From Thamnaconus septentrionalis (Eukaryota; Chordata; Actinopteri; Tetraodontiformes; Monacanthidae), in the NCBI GenBank assembly GCA_009823395.1, contig CM020516.1, forward strand, positions 11,442,001-11,506,000: DNA of 64,000 bases, given 5' to 3'. Positions within the stretch are counted from its first letter, which is position 1, and each line of letters opens with the position of its first letter. A program made the translations under genes and the position numbers. This document shows, piece after piece, positions 24,099 through 36,463 of the stretch. The notes beneath the pieces are model-generated. The model made no database searches. It was not told the origin of the DNA and was given only the letters and a program-made list of their open reading frames with translations.

Positions 24099-25085
24099 CT
24101 ATCTTGCGGTATTGTCCTGCATTTTCCGTGCTGTTTTGATTACAGCCAGCATATTAACTTTATCTCCAAACTCCATTTCACGATGCTCCAGTAGAATACC
24201 CTGAAATTAGAAAAAATAAATAACGTTTAAAATATTTTTCACACATTTCCAAATTAGCATGTTACAAGTATATTTGATCACATAGTGCAAGAGCCTACCT
24301 GATCTCCAGGTCCGATGACAAAAACCCCACCCAGAACAAGTCCTTCACCCCTGAGATTTCCCCCGAGGCCCCTCCTGTAGGCCCGCCAGAGGTTCCTCCA
24401 CACACCAATACGCAGGAACATGGAGAGAAACATCCACCTCTCTTGGGGGCCATAGAAATTTCTCTGCAGGAAGAAGAAATTATCAAGAATTTGCTTTACT
24501 TGTATCCCTATGAATGGGATGATTTTATTGGGGAAGGGGAGGGACAGACCTTCTGATCCAGGTACACCTTCCCAGAGAAGAACTTTTTGAAAGAGTCCAA
24601 CTCCTTGCCGAGGTTTTCTTTCACCACAGCAAACAGAGGGACCTCAATGTCCTGCAGCTGGGACTTCAGAGAGGAAAGCTCAGCAGCCTCCTGATGGCAG
24701 AAGAGTCAGATAACCTCAGCAAAACCTACTAAACTAACTCTTTAACTATGTGTACATTTGTCATCGCCCACCTCTCTGCACAATAATCATCCAGGTCGCC
24801 GTACAACCATGACCACAGCACCAGTCTTCTCCCATAGAGTTTTTGCTTTGTGCTTCTCATGGACTGAAAGAGAGAGAGATAGTTGGATGTGAATGAATAC
24901 GGCATGTTTGGAAGTGAACAATCCTGCAGTTTCGACTCACCGCCTCCAGTCGTCTTCAGCTCCGTGTTCTCGAGCACTTCCAGGTTGGCCCATGTTGGTT
25001 TAGTCTGGAACCAGTCTGTGAACGAGCTGATGAGCTCTGCAACAAACAGGCCCACAGCCTTCAGGACTGTAGTCACAGTCACCAT
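24099..25085 (-). CDS. selenou1: Selenoprotein U1 / peroxiredoxin-like 2A, copy B (UGA = Sec)
   Basis: Second, tandem PRXL2A-family redox gene. Exons: 25085-24941, 24863-24772, 24690-24550, 24463-24299, 24200-24099; 214 residues. The lengths of the first four coding exons (145, 92, 141, 165) equal those of copy A exactly, showing descent by duplication. TGA at 24789-24787 gives RRPG-U-LLCRE. Other family blocks: LWEKTGAVVMVV, ELSSLKSQLQDIEVPLFAVVKE, FYGPQERW, LVLGGVFVIGPGD, GILLEHREMEFGDKV. The N-terminus differs from copy A (MVTVTTVLKAVGLFVAEL) but is again hydrophobic. The ATG at 25085 is preferred over 25127 because a good acceptor (CTCCCAGCAG, ending 25114) removes the latter, and because it equals the copy A exon length. 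A noncoding exon probably ends at donor 25478/25477 (ACTG|GTGAGT). Confidence 0.9.
24787..24789 (-). other. Selenocysteine (UGA) codon, selenou1 copy B
   Basis: TGA between GGA (Gly) and TTA (Leu), in the same alignment column as in copy A, followed by TTG TGC (Leu-Cys). Confidence 0.88.
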
Positions 25086-25478
25086 GACTGTGTAGGCCTT
25101 TGACACAGGCGACCTGCTGGGAGACATATGACGTGTCAAGGGACTTAAAAAGAAAAAATGCCTTTAACCTTGATACTATTGTAATAGCTTAAGTTCGATG
25201 TAGCATGACTAATGTGACACAATAATAGTTGTAGCAGACACAGCACTCTTACAATTATCATCAGTTTGTTTTGTCAGATCCCCAAAGCCTAAAAGGAATT
25301 TTTAGTACTTAGTTGTTGTCAAAAAAGTAAAAACACACCTGCATGAAACTATATCAATATATGCATTCAAACTAAAATGTATAAATTCATAGTTACTATT
25401 GAAAAAAAATCCTGTTAGATTAAACTGAGCACATTTAAGGAGTTAGTTCATCAAAAAAATATGGAAGGTGGTACTCAC

Positions 25479-25560
25479 CAGTCTGTTGCTTGCTGCTTTA
25501 GTGGAGAAATGTGCTGTTTTTCAGCAGCTCCTTAAGCCTCTTCACTTCAGATCAGATCAG
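25479..25560 (-). other. Probable 5' noncoding exon of selenou1 copy B
   Basis: A minus-strand segment ends at donor ACTG|GTGAGTACC (25479) and contains no useful ATG. It would splice to the acceptor at 25114. The 5' boundary is not defined by sequence; the end given is a guess. Confidence 0.45.
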
Positions 25561-28500
25561 TCCAATCACGGCGGTCGCCTTGCTTATGTGAGCACAACGA
25601 GGCAGGAATTCTTCAAAGCCTAATGTGGAACAAAGCTTACATTGAGTGGAACCCTCAGTACCAGGTTCAGCATGGTGCGGGCTGGGGGCTCCCGTCAAAG
25701 AGCAGCAATGTCTCATTAACGAGCCAATTTAGTGCATTTCATCGGCCTTGTTTGTTATGTTAACGTAACACAATTTAGTCTACAGTGTCACGTCTCAGAA
25801 CAATATTCTATTCAATGTATTGATACTAATTATGATATCTTCTGCTCAGTGCAGCAGCAGTTGTGGAGTAGCTCTCCCACTAGCACCCTTCGACTGATGG
25901 CTCGTGCAAGACTGCCCCCTGCAGCAGGTGGCTGATACTACTGAGCAAATGGCATAAAATATTACTGACATTCAATCTGAGTGGTTGTAAAGGTGCAGTT
26001 GCAGCCCTCTGTGACATCACTTTCCTTTCATTCATTTCTGGCTCTGCCTGTTTAACAGACACTGTCTGGAAAGAGGAGCAAACAATAGAAGTACGAAACA
26101 TTTTGTCTTTTCCGGGGAGTTTACTGACAGGCTAGTGACACATATTGTTCATGAGGAAAAATTGTTTCGGTAAATTTTGTAGATTATAGAATGTTCAAAA
26201 CAGCCCTAAATTAATTTTTCTAATTAGTTTTTTAGTTAAAAAAAAAGAAAGAAAGAAAGAAAATCTGTTGTTAAAGGTCCAGTGTGTAAAATCTGGCATG
26301 ATTGATGGTTTTTGTATTGGTGAAAGCTTAACATACGGCCCATAAATACATTAATAAAAGTGTATTCTCGCTGTACAATAAAATTCATTTGGTTTTCCTA
26401 TTCTTACAATGGTTCTTATATATATATATACAAATATACATGGAGCAATAAGGGTTTTGCTCCTAGTTAGCTGCCATCTTGCGCCACTGTTTTTAAGGAA
26501 GCCTGTCTGACAGTGGCCTAAATACGAAACGTGCTGTCAGGCGGGCTTCCTCAGAACTTTTTACACACTGGACCTTTAATTGTAAATCACGGACAGCTTC
26601 ACCTCAGTCTTGAAAGATGGAGCACCTTGACATTCTATTTTTTAAGGATTAATGTGCTTTATATAGTTTCTTCTTAATGCTCCATTTTGCCACAAGTAAT
26701 AGCTGTGATTGCTGCTGTACAAGAGCGACCACTGATTAAAAAAAAAACCCGCTGTGCTGCCCTGCAGGGCTTCTCCCAGGTGCACATGTGCAAGCGTGTG
26801 TGTGCAGGTGTGTTTGTCTGCCCGTGTGTTTTCATGCATGTTTTGGATAAACTCCTCCAAACACTTGTACACACAGGTATTACTGCATTACACAGGTATT
26901 ACTGACAGATAATCAGCGAGTACCGTTGCTACAGCCTAACGTGTGATAAAAGCGTATCGCTTCTGTGGTGTTGTTGCTATATTTCACCCAGGGGTGGCAG
27001 CTCTGTAGTGGAATGTGCTGAGGGGTCTAACATGGGCGGGAATAGACATGAGATAGGATGACACCCGGGAAGCCCAGCTGCTGCGCTCCCTCTGGCTGGT
27101 CAGCTCATCAGTGTGCATGTGTCCAGGTCCACAGTAGGGCTCGTTTTGTTGCTGGAAGCCATTAAAATTTCACGATAGATTTTTAAAAGGATACTTTGCC
27201 TCTTTTCACATGTGAAATGTTATTTGCTTTGATCTTTTTAGCCATCAGATAATCAAGTGTTGTTTTTGTTTTTTGTTGTTGTTGTTGTTCACCATAAAGT
27301 TGGACCTAATTACAAGGTTCAAGTGAGGACTGGGCTATTTAGTTTTTGTGTAACTGTTATGGACTTCACACACACTCCCACAAACTCACACATAAAGATA
27401 TACAGTGTACACACATACAGAACCGTGCTCTTGTGGGGAGTGTTCAGGGCCAGCAGCCAATCACGTCCGGAGGTTTGCACCCCACCTCCCGCCGAGTGTT
27501 TCGGCTGACGGTCATTGGTTCGAGTGGCTCATTGTTATCGCGTGCGCAAGGCCAATCCCAGAACAAAGTGGGAAGTATGTAAGCAATACTGCACTGCTAC
27601 AGTGAATGTCTGGATGTGTTTCAGCCCACACTTGACTGCTTTATTGTTGTGATTGATTTCATTTCTTAGTGCGCAAATGATTGCATCTTAATATTAATAA
27701 AACTGTAGTAATAAATGATAAAAGCAACACACCTGGTTTGCAGACATATGAAAATGCAAAACTCCTGGATGAGACTTAAGTAGATTCTTGTTACAATATG
27801 ATAGCTTAATATTTCAGAATGAGAAGTTTGTTATTTACTATATTTAAAGCGCTGGTTGATTTTTGCCACTTTTTAATTCCTTATATAACAAAGTTGTGCA
27901 TCGTAATCTGCCCACGGACATACAACTGGGCAATAAATGTCCACTGCTGGCCGGATCCAACACATTCTGTGTGCAATCCAGATGGAACTGGCTGGCAACT
28001 GGACGGGCTCAGAGTGCAGAGGGACCGCATCAGAGGCAAACTGCTCGTCCTTGAACCAGGGAAAGACAAACAGGTGTTAACAGTCCCTCAGGAGGCCACG
28101 GTGCCTTTATCTCAGCCTGCGCCATCAGGTTCTAGCCTGAAAAACTCTCAAAATCAGAGGTGGGCCCAAAAAACCCTGACCTTTAAATTGAAGCTTGTAT
28201 AGGGAGTACGTATTACACACATCCCGAGTAGCCAATCGGACAAAGGGAGGAGATGCTGTCGTCATACCGCACTGTTTTTACGGTTGTTTGCGTTCAGAGC
28301 GAGTTTATGTAATGTGCAATGTTGACGGTATTTCATCGATAAAATTGTGAAAAGTGAGCAAATAAATTCTATGTGCAGTTCAAGGTGGCGTTCAAGTCGT
28401 GCAGAGATTGGAGATTTGAAACAAGCTAAAAACTGGGAGGTCGCAAACACTTCTTCTCCCTGGTCAACATTATTGGGCCAACAGCTCTGTGAACTTTAAA

Positions 28501-31283
28501 CTTTATTCAGAGCATGGTTTTGCCACAGGTTTCATAATACAGGACTGTTCAGACAGGCCTTTTAGACTCTACGCTGCAATAAGGCTGCAATAACCATGGT
28601 ATCGTCATGTTTTGAAGGGGAAAAAACAAACAAAATACAAAAGTGAAGTGGTTATTGTCTAATATGGCTAGTCTGTCTGTCTGGTTACCAGAAATCAAGT
28701 ACAAATTTAATCAATCCTTGAAGCTAATGCTGTTGTGAATTTTTTTCATTTTTTTATATGCTGACTGATACAATACTTTAGTTCGGAAGTAGTTTTGGTG
28801 AGTGGTGCTAATAAGTGAGGTGAAATATTTTTCACTGCACAATTATTATTTATTTTTTTTCAGGCTCTTTCTGAACCTCATATACACAATATCTGGGTTA
28901 ATTAAAATTGCAAGAAGCACCTAATGTATCATAATGGTGTTTCAGAGAAAATCAAAATGTGCCGTCATCCACTCATTAAATAAACTTTTGATAATTTTTA
29001 CAGAACCAAAAAAAAAAATTTCCGACCATTTTAATAGTTCAGATAAATAATAATAATCAACAGTGTTTTTTAAGGGAACATGGCCTAATAAAGAACAAAA
29101 GTGGGGTAAAGTCGATGTTGCTCTAGTTGTAAGGAAGTCCTTTCTTGTTGATTAGTTTGCTTTGTTTTCCCTGATAGTCTGTTGTCAGATTACATGATAA
29201 CCAGCTCAGTGTTTTTCTCAAGGCAGCCCGCACTGTGTTTTAAGTCTAAAGCATGTTTTTCTGTGCTGGGAAAAGAAGGAGAAATCAAGTCACAATTTAA
29301 ATATCGCCAAGGCCATGTTAACTAAATGGATTGTGTATTAACTTGAATTAAGTTGTAAAATTAATAATGGGACTAGTCGCCAGCACATATTCTTCTTGCT
29401 CGTGTTTCCTGCTGACACGGTATCATCGTGACGATAGCCGTTATCTGTCAACGCAACCAGAACAGTCTTGTTGAAGTTGACTGGTCAGTCATTAACACAT
29501 GTGTGGAGGCACAGCGCGCAGGGAACTAAGGCAGGAGTCAGTTTTACCTGTTTCCAGATAGGATTCACGTGTGCACTTGTGACAAGTTTGTGTGCGTCGC
29601 GTGTTTAAACCAGGGGAGTCTTGTTCTGGTGCTCCCGCTCTTCATGGCGCTGGCCAGGACGTTCGTGTCTGCTCCAGTTTGGGGGCATTTAACTTTATGA
29701 CCTCTGAACCTGGCTGGCTGAGCTCAGACACCAGCTGTGGCCCTCAGATCTGAGCAGATTTAGTGTCACATGGTTAAGAAAAAATACAAATGAACAACTA
29801 AAGCAATGCGGAAACCAACAAGTTTTTTTTTTTTTTTTTTTAGGTAAGGAAAGGTGCTAAGTGGTTGTAAAACAACAGGATTCCTTCGTGCTGGGATAAA
29901 AGTGAATAGTTTTTCCCTTAACCAGGCTGTGGTTCAAGCTATGACCACTTTCCACTGCTATCTACAGCCCTTAAATTATGCAAAATTTACTTGACCAATG
30001 TTTAATGATCTACTGTATGTCTATGATGTCACAAAGGGCACTGATGCCACTCACGGGTTAGTGACAACACCCCCCAGCCAGGTGTGCGTTCTGCAGATCA
30101 CTGCGTTGGCACTTTGCTTTTTTCCTCTTCCGAACACGTGGGCGGTGCAACAAAGCGCCGCTGTTAGCGTGACGCGAAAACAAAACAACACGCGAGGCTG
30201 CACCTGTGTCCGGAGCTAAAACATCCAAATCTGAAATTGGGCCATATAATGTTCTTATATACATTTGGACCATTCTACTATTTTACAACTGTTTTTTAAT
30301 CTCTGTACAGAGAAATGCACGTGCATTGTGCACGCCGGCAGGGTGTTTGTTGTCCACTGACCTGCACCGACGACCACATGTAAAAACAATGCGTTACCTG
30401 AAAGATAACTGAGGGACACGTTCTTTCATCATCCCTCAGGAAATGGGTCACTTCTTTTCTGTACCTGCATGTGGGTGATACAAAGCATTGAGACAACAGG
30501 TCACTGTAATTCTAAACACTGGCAGTGATGGACAGTAGCTGTGCTGTGTAGTCTGTCCTCTACTTGCTGCCACAGCTCTGTTTTAATGGGAAATGTAGTT
30601 ATTTAATTCCTCAGTATTTCTTTGACCAGAAGGTGCTTGAGAATCCATTGAGACTGTGGCCCTTCAAGAAATGATCAAAATAAAAATATTTACTGTCAGT
30701 ATTGAAAGTGTTGCATAACATGACTATAAATATGCCATGTAAAGGAGGCCCACCTTTTAGTATGTGTACAAAGTTTATGAAAAGCAAGTCATCAGTGACT
30801 AAATTTATAATTGTTATATAACAGGTGTAATTATTTACTGTCACAAGTTAATATTCTAAAATTAAGATTAAGAAATGTTTATTATTATGTAAGTTTTATT
30901 AACCGCAGTCATCTTTCATGTCTGTCAGTGTTGTTTTAAATATTAATGAGACCTACATTGATTGCCAACACATCATCACTGCTAACTGGACTGACAGTAG
31001 TTGGAGTTCACACTTACTTTCACCTTGCTTGAAAACGTTTTTCTCCGTCTCCAATCAGCCTGCAGGACGGCTCCCGCACGTTCTCCCATTCGCGGGGGCC
31101 GCGGCGCCCCCGTTCCCGCTCCCATGCATCATGCAGCTCACAAGGAGGCGAGCTGTCGGAGCAGGGGCGACGACTGTAAACACACTCGAGCATCGTAATG
31201 CACACAAAGGGTTAACAGGCTCAAATACCCTCCCATCATCAACTCCCCCCTCAAATGGACTGTCCCAGGGATTCACATGACGT
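25561..31283. other. Intergenic stretch between selenou1 copy B and mat1a
   Basis: Nearly 6 kb without a gene I can support. The ORFs at 26.6-28.5 kb and 30-31.2 kb have no family motifs and no consistent splice context. It holds a TTAA-flanked MITE (26271-26579), a GTT/GTTTT run near 27260, poly-T at 29823 and the start of the large GT array at 31284. The mat1a promoter is presumably in the last few hundred bases. Confidence 0.6.
26271..26579. mobile_element. TTAA-flanked MITE (piggyBac-like, non-autonomous)
   Basis: 309 bases bounded by TTAA at each end. The terminal inverted repeats TTAAAGGTCCAGTGTGTAAA and their exact complement form at least 21 matched bases. The inside is AT-rich with no ORF. 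The terminal sequence is one I know as a very common teleost repeat. TTAA ends are typical of piggyBac-class elements; the class is inferred. Confidence 0.8.
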
Positions 31284-31353
31284 GCGTGTGTGTGTGTGTG
31301 TGTGTGTGTGCATGTGTGCGTGCATATGTGTGTGTGTGTGTGTGTGTGTGTGC

Positions 31354-31412
<59 letters not shown>
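31284..31412. repeat. Long (GT)n array upstream of mat1a
   Basis: About 130 bases of alternating GT with scattered GC/AT steps, ending 220 bases before the mat1a start codon. Confidence 0.93.
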
Positions 31413-31415
<3 letters not shown>

Positions 31416-31631
31416 TCCTGGCCGTATATATTGGGCCATGTGGACTCAGACGTGGAGTTTTGTGGGCTAGTCTGTAGTGGCTGCAGCGCTTGTTGTCCAG
31501 CCTCTCTTCACTTCTCTCTTAAAGAGGACTTGGAGGAATATAAAGCAGATCTCTCCGGACTGCTCCATTGCTGGGAACCCAGGAACACTTTCTTCACAAG
31601 AGCACCCCGAGAAACACCCCCATTGAGAAAT

Positions 31632-31877
31632 ATGAGTGACCTGCTGGACGATGGCTCTTTCATGTTCACGTCGGAGTCCGTTGGGGAGGGACATCCAGGT
31701 GAGTCTTCCGTTGACGTTCACCCCCTGCGTGTGACACGGAGCCTTGACTCGATACAATGTGCAAAAAGGTTGGACCTGCATGTGCAAAATAGATCCTCAG
31801 GCTTGTACGTTGAAGCGCGATGGGTATTTCATTCACAGCGATGTGTTGACAGCCTGTTACTCTCACTACTGAGCAGC

Positions 31878-31937
<60 letters not shown>

Positions 31938-34900
31938 CAGCCAGGTGTAGGGTTTCAGAAGTGGAGAAAGTGCCAGCGACTCAGGGGGCAGTGGTACACG
32001 TGCACTTCATTGAATTTGCGCGACAGTTTTACGTGTGAGAAGGAACTCGGCGCAACAATCCAAAGGAAAAGCGCAACATTTTCATTTTGCATACAACGTT
32101 CCGTTGTGCGGTTTTCGATTATCCCACGAGAATCCAGATGATCCAGTCGGGCAGGTGGCCTGGCACCGATCGTCTCCACACTGGCCCGGATAAATAAGCC
32201 CGCAGATCTTGTTGGAAGCACTCACGATGCAATCAACCTTGGAATGTGTCTTCCTATTGTGCAGACCCGAAGCATAATGAATGATAAAAGTCAAAATGTA
32301 CTCTGCCCCCTCCCGACCTCCGGGCTCCTCGGCGACCGTCCCGTAACAAACATGCCGCCTTTCAAAGTCCCCGGCGCTCAATCAATAATCAGGAAACGCG
32401 GCAGCAGAGTTAAGCAGTACCTGGATGACGAGATAATATATAGTGTGACAAGCTGTAAATGATTTCAGATAAAAAAGAAAAATCATTGATTGAAGTATTT
32501 GGGGCAGGAATTTGGGCTTAATTTGTCAGTTTCTCGCCACTGAAAGAGAAATGAGGGAGGATCAGGGGGCTGAAAAACAACAACATTTTTCCTGCAGCTC
32601 GCAAGCTCTGTTGTGTCACATGTCACTTTTCTCCCTCTAAAAAGACAAAAGTCACATCTTTCAATCTTCATGCATTTAAGTCCCCCGCCTCACCATCTAT
32701 TGCTTCTCCACAGACAAGATCTGCGACCAGATCAGCGATGCCGTCCTGGACGCTCACCTGAAGCAGGACCCCAATGCCAAAGTGGCCTGTGGTGAGTCGA
32801 CTTCTGCTGAAAACATGTTGTTGTCGTGTTGTCATGTTGCTTCTTGGTTTTTTGCTCGTCCGGGCTGCATCATCAAGAAGCTAGATGGTTGGGTGCATCT
32901 AACAAGAGGCAGCTTTGTTTGTCGTGAGTTTGTATTAGAAGCTCTTTGGTGACCTCATAAACCTTTTGCATTAGCTGACCACAGCAGTGAGATGCTGTTT
33001 TTGCAGCAGCTTTTCCACAAGTCTGAATTGTAAAAGTAGATCTTTAACATTAAAAACACTAAATATTTGTTTTTGGTTTTTTTTCCACAGAAACGGTGTG
33101 TAAGACTGGCATGGTGTTGCTCTGTGGAGAGATCACGTCTCGGGCCAACGTGGACTACCAGAAGGTGGTGAGGGACACCATCAAGCACATCGGCTACGAC
33201 AACTCCGACAAAGGCAAGAAAGACGGCACCGGCTGAAAACGGCTTGGCTCGCGTTGTGGGATTTTTTGTTTCTTATTACTGATTTCTTCCTGCAGGTTTT
33301 GACTACAAAACTTGCAATGTGCTGGTGGCTCTGGAGCAACAGAGTCCCGACATCGCCCAGGGCGTCCACGTTGACCGGAAAGAGGAGGACATCGGCGCCG
33401 GAGACCAGGTCAGTCTGTCGCAACGGGACGCGGTGCCTCTTGGCGCAGGGACTGGGTGACAGTGACCAAAATCAACACTCAAGATATTGTGGAAATTAAA
33501 GTCACTTTTTGAACGCTCTAATTGTATAAATCCAGAAATGAGTTTTGCTGGCAAGCTGCAAACGTATTTGACACATTTATTCAGATGCAAGAGGTCAGAC
33601 TCTTCTGGGGGTTTCCAGGATAAAACTGAGGGTTTGTTAAAAAAAAAAAAATAAATATAGGTTGAAATGGGAAAATCCTCGTTTTTATCTTAATTCTTTT
33701 ATATATTGCTGTGAATAGAATTTAACGCCCTCTGTACAAATTTCCCTGTCAATGCATTGATAGGTTTTCAATATTCAAGGTCATTCAATTCAAGTAACTG
33801 TTATGTTTTCGTTCCTTGCAAATGAGATTTAAAAATCAAGAAAATAAGAGTGAGTGCCGCTGGTTAGGAGGTAATCATTGCCAAAGAAAATACCTGGAGT
33901 GACTGAAAAAAGCTATGTTGGCATCATAATTAGCCAAGCACAGCAAACATATAAATGTATCTGCATAAAAACGGGAATATAATTATCAATACAAACATAA
34001 AAAAAAATGAAGAACCCCTCTCCGTCTGCCGCCTCAGGGTCTGATGTTCGGCTATGCCACCGACGAAACGGAGGAGTGCATGCCGCTCACCATTGTCTTG
34101 GCCCACAAGCTCAACTCCAAGATGGCGGAGCTGAGGCGCGCGGGCACCATCCCCTGGCTGCGTCCCGACTCCAAAACCCAGGTGAGGGTTTGTTTCCTGA
34201 AACAACACGGCCGTTGTGAAGTAGTTTATTGTTAAAACTCTGGATCTCCTCCAGGAGCTTTATTTGGGTGCCAGCAGACAAATCAGATTAGCAGCGAGAT
34301 ATAAAGACAAAGCTCTCTTTGAGGAAACAATAACTTTTTTTTTGGGCTCATTCATAGGCATCATAAGTCATCGGCTTTGCAGGGAATGCCAAGGCCTTTT
34401 TTTGACCTCGGGACAAAGCTCCTTTCAATAATCATCAAAATTAATATCTAAATTGCCCAATTGGAGCTTCAACAGAGGGAACGTGGAGTAGAACCGAGAC
34501 TTGCACCGACCGATTCTACTGTCTCACGTGACCGTTTGACTTCTCCCGTGCCGCAGGTGACGGTGCATTACGACCAGAAGGACGGTGCCGTGATCCCCAA
34601 GAGAGTTCACACCATCGTGGTCTCCGTCCAGCACGACGACCACATTTCCCTGGAGGAACAGAAGACGGTGCTCAAGGAGAAGGTAGATTGTCAGGAAGCG
34701 ACTGGAAAGGAGGCTCACACTCAGCCCGTGTCTCCAGAATTTTGAGTTTGTTGTCTTTGGGGCTGCCATCAGGTGATCAAAGCCGTGGTTCCTGCCAAGT
34801 ATCTGGACGACAAGACCGTTTACCACCTCCAGCCGAGCGGCCGCTTTGTCATCGGAGGCCCCCAGGTGTGCATATCACACAGAACCCACAGTGATGGCGT

Positions 34901-36463
34901 TTTTTTGTTTTTGTCTTGTCTTTTGTCAGATGTAGTTACCAGATTGTTCAACCCACAGGGTGATGCTGGTGTGACGGGCAGGAAGATCATCGTGGACACG
35001 TACGGAGGTTGGGGGGCTCACGGCGGTGGAGCATTCTCCGGCAAAGACTTCTCCAAAGTGGACCGTTCTGCGGCCTACGCCGCCCGCTGGGTGGCCAAGT
35101 CTCTGGTCAAAGCCAAGCTGTGCAGGAGAGTTCTGGTCCAGGTGAGGACGCGGCGCGGGCCGGAGTCGCTCTGTGTACATTAACACGTATGCGAGGGGAA
35201 AAAAAACGCGGCTATCTGCAACTTGTCAATGTGTTACAGGTGTCTTACGCAATCGGGGTCGCCCACCCTCTGTCCATCTCCTTGTTCACCTATGGCTCCT
35301 CGGCGAAAACAGAGTCGGAGCTGCTTCAGATTGTCAACAAGAACTTCGACCTGAGGCCCGGCGTCATCGTCAGGTGATTTTTATTTATTTTTTTTGACTA
35401 CGGTGGAAGTTGTGAAACGTGCACGCTTCTGTATTCCTGTGAATGTTACATAACCGAGCACTTGCAAAACACATTTTTCTATTTCACATTTATCACAAAT
35501 TGAAATTGTTTCCATGACTGTGATTGGGGCGCAGTGGTTAGCGCTGCCGCCTCACAGCAAGAAGGTTGTGGGTTCGATTCCGGGGCCCGGGCCTGTGACC
35601 TTTCTGTGTGGAGTTTGCATGTTCTCCCCGTGTCTGCGTGGGTTCTCTCCGGGTTCTCCGGCTTCCTCCCACACTCCAAAAACATGCATGTGAGGTCAAT
35701 TGAACACTCTAAATTGTCCGTAGGTGTGCATGTGAGTGTGAATGGTTGTTTGTCTCTATGTGGCCCTGCGATGAACTGGCGACTTGTCCAGGGTGTACCC
35801 TGCCTTCGCCCTAAGACAGCTGGGATAGGCTCCAGCAGACCCCTGTGACCCTGAATTGTAATAAGCGGGTATAGAAGATGAATGAATGAATGAATGACTG
35901 TGATTGGCTGGGCCACCAGTCTGTATGCCTTTAAAACAGTATTTTTCAACCTTTTTTGAACCACAGCACATTTTTTACATTGTGAAAAAATACAATTCAC
36001 ACCGACCAAAAATATTTTGATATTTTATATATAAAAAAAATACAATATAATAATATATTTTTATGCATTTTGTTATATATATTATATATATTTTATTGTA
36101 GTATTTATAATATCATATAAAATGACACTTTTTAGCATAATAATGACAATATCAAATCAAACTTTATTTATAAAGCACTTTTTATGCAAAAGGAAATGCA
36201 ACAGAAATGCTGCAGATAATGAAAACCCACCCACTTTTTCTCCTGTAATATTGTGTCTGTACTCCCTTCAAACAGGGATACCTTTATCTTCATCTACCTG
36301 CAATGTGTTCAGACTCCACTCCTACCTCTCAAATCTTATTTCCTCTCTTATCTTTTCTAGGGAACTGAACCTGAAGAGGCCCATCTACCAGGAAACTGCC
36401 TCCTACGGCCACTTCGGCCGATCAGAGTTTGCTTGGGAGGTGCCCAAAAATCTCGTCCTCTAA
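31632..36463 (+). CDS. mat1a: S-adenosylmethionine synthase isoform type-1
   Basis: Makes S-adenosylmethionine from ATP and methionine. Exons: 31632-31698, 32714-32791, 33091-33213, 33296-33408, 34038-34181, 34557-34682, 34773-34865, 34959-35141, 35240-35373, 36361-36463; 387 residues (family about 395). Catalytic motifs: GEGHPDK (18-24; H21, D23), [15 protein letters not shown] (about 123-137), [19 protein letters not shown], the P-loop-like GGGAFSGKD (270-278). MAT1A is preferred to MAT2A because of [17 protein letters not shown] and the C-terminal [16 protein letters not shown], both nearer the liver isozyme, and because PRXL2A is its neighbour in mammals. The N-terminus is 8-9 residues shorter than in mammals. 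Intron 3 has a GC donor (33214/33215). The start is the first ATG of an exon whose [13 protein letters not shown] matches the family. Confidence 0.95.
31880..31936. repeat. (GT)n microsatellite in mat1a intron 1
   Basis: Near-perfect GT run of 57 bases, 180 bases into the first intron. Confidence 0.93.
33214..33295 (+). other. mat1a: GC-AG intron (mat1a intron 3)
   Basis: The exon ends GACAAAG and the intron starts GCAAGA. The acceptor is TTCCTGCAG before GTTTTGAC. The reading frame and the conserved KGFDYKTCN fix this junction, and no GT exists at or near the needed place. AG|GCAAG is the typical extended consensus for GC donors. Confidence 0.85.
35528..35893 (+). mobile_element. tRNA-derived SINE with target-site duplication
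   Basis: Inserted in mat1a intron 9. It carries a tRNA-like A box (GTGGTTAGCGCTG) and B box (GGTTCGATTCC), then a body with the fish-repeat phrase GGAGTTTGCATGTTCTCC and a (ATGA)n tail. The 14-base ATGACTGTGATTGG stands on both sides (35514-35527 and 35894-35907), marking a target-site duplication and hence a fairly recent insertion. Confidence 0.85.

Noticed and set aside
25083..25127. Upstream ATG at 25127 as start of selenou1 copy B
   Set aside because: It lies before a good acceptor (ends 25114), so it would be intronic; the ATG at 25085 reproduces the 145-base first coding exon of copy A.
27819..28202. 127-codon ORF on the plus strand
   Set aside because: No known motif, no plausible splice partners and unremarkable composition; best treated as chance.
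31255..31477. ORFs made of Cys-Val repeats (plus) or His-Thr repeats (minus)
   Set aside because: Translations of the GT/CA microsatellite.
34926..35186. Minus-strand ORF antisense to mat1a exon 8
   Set aside because: Shadow of the plus-strand coding exon.
35534..35600. tRNA gene suggested by A and B box sequence
   Set aside because: No cloverleaf with acceptor stem; the A/B boxes belong to a SINE with tail and target duplication.
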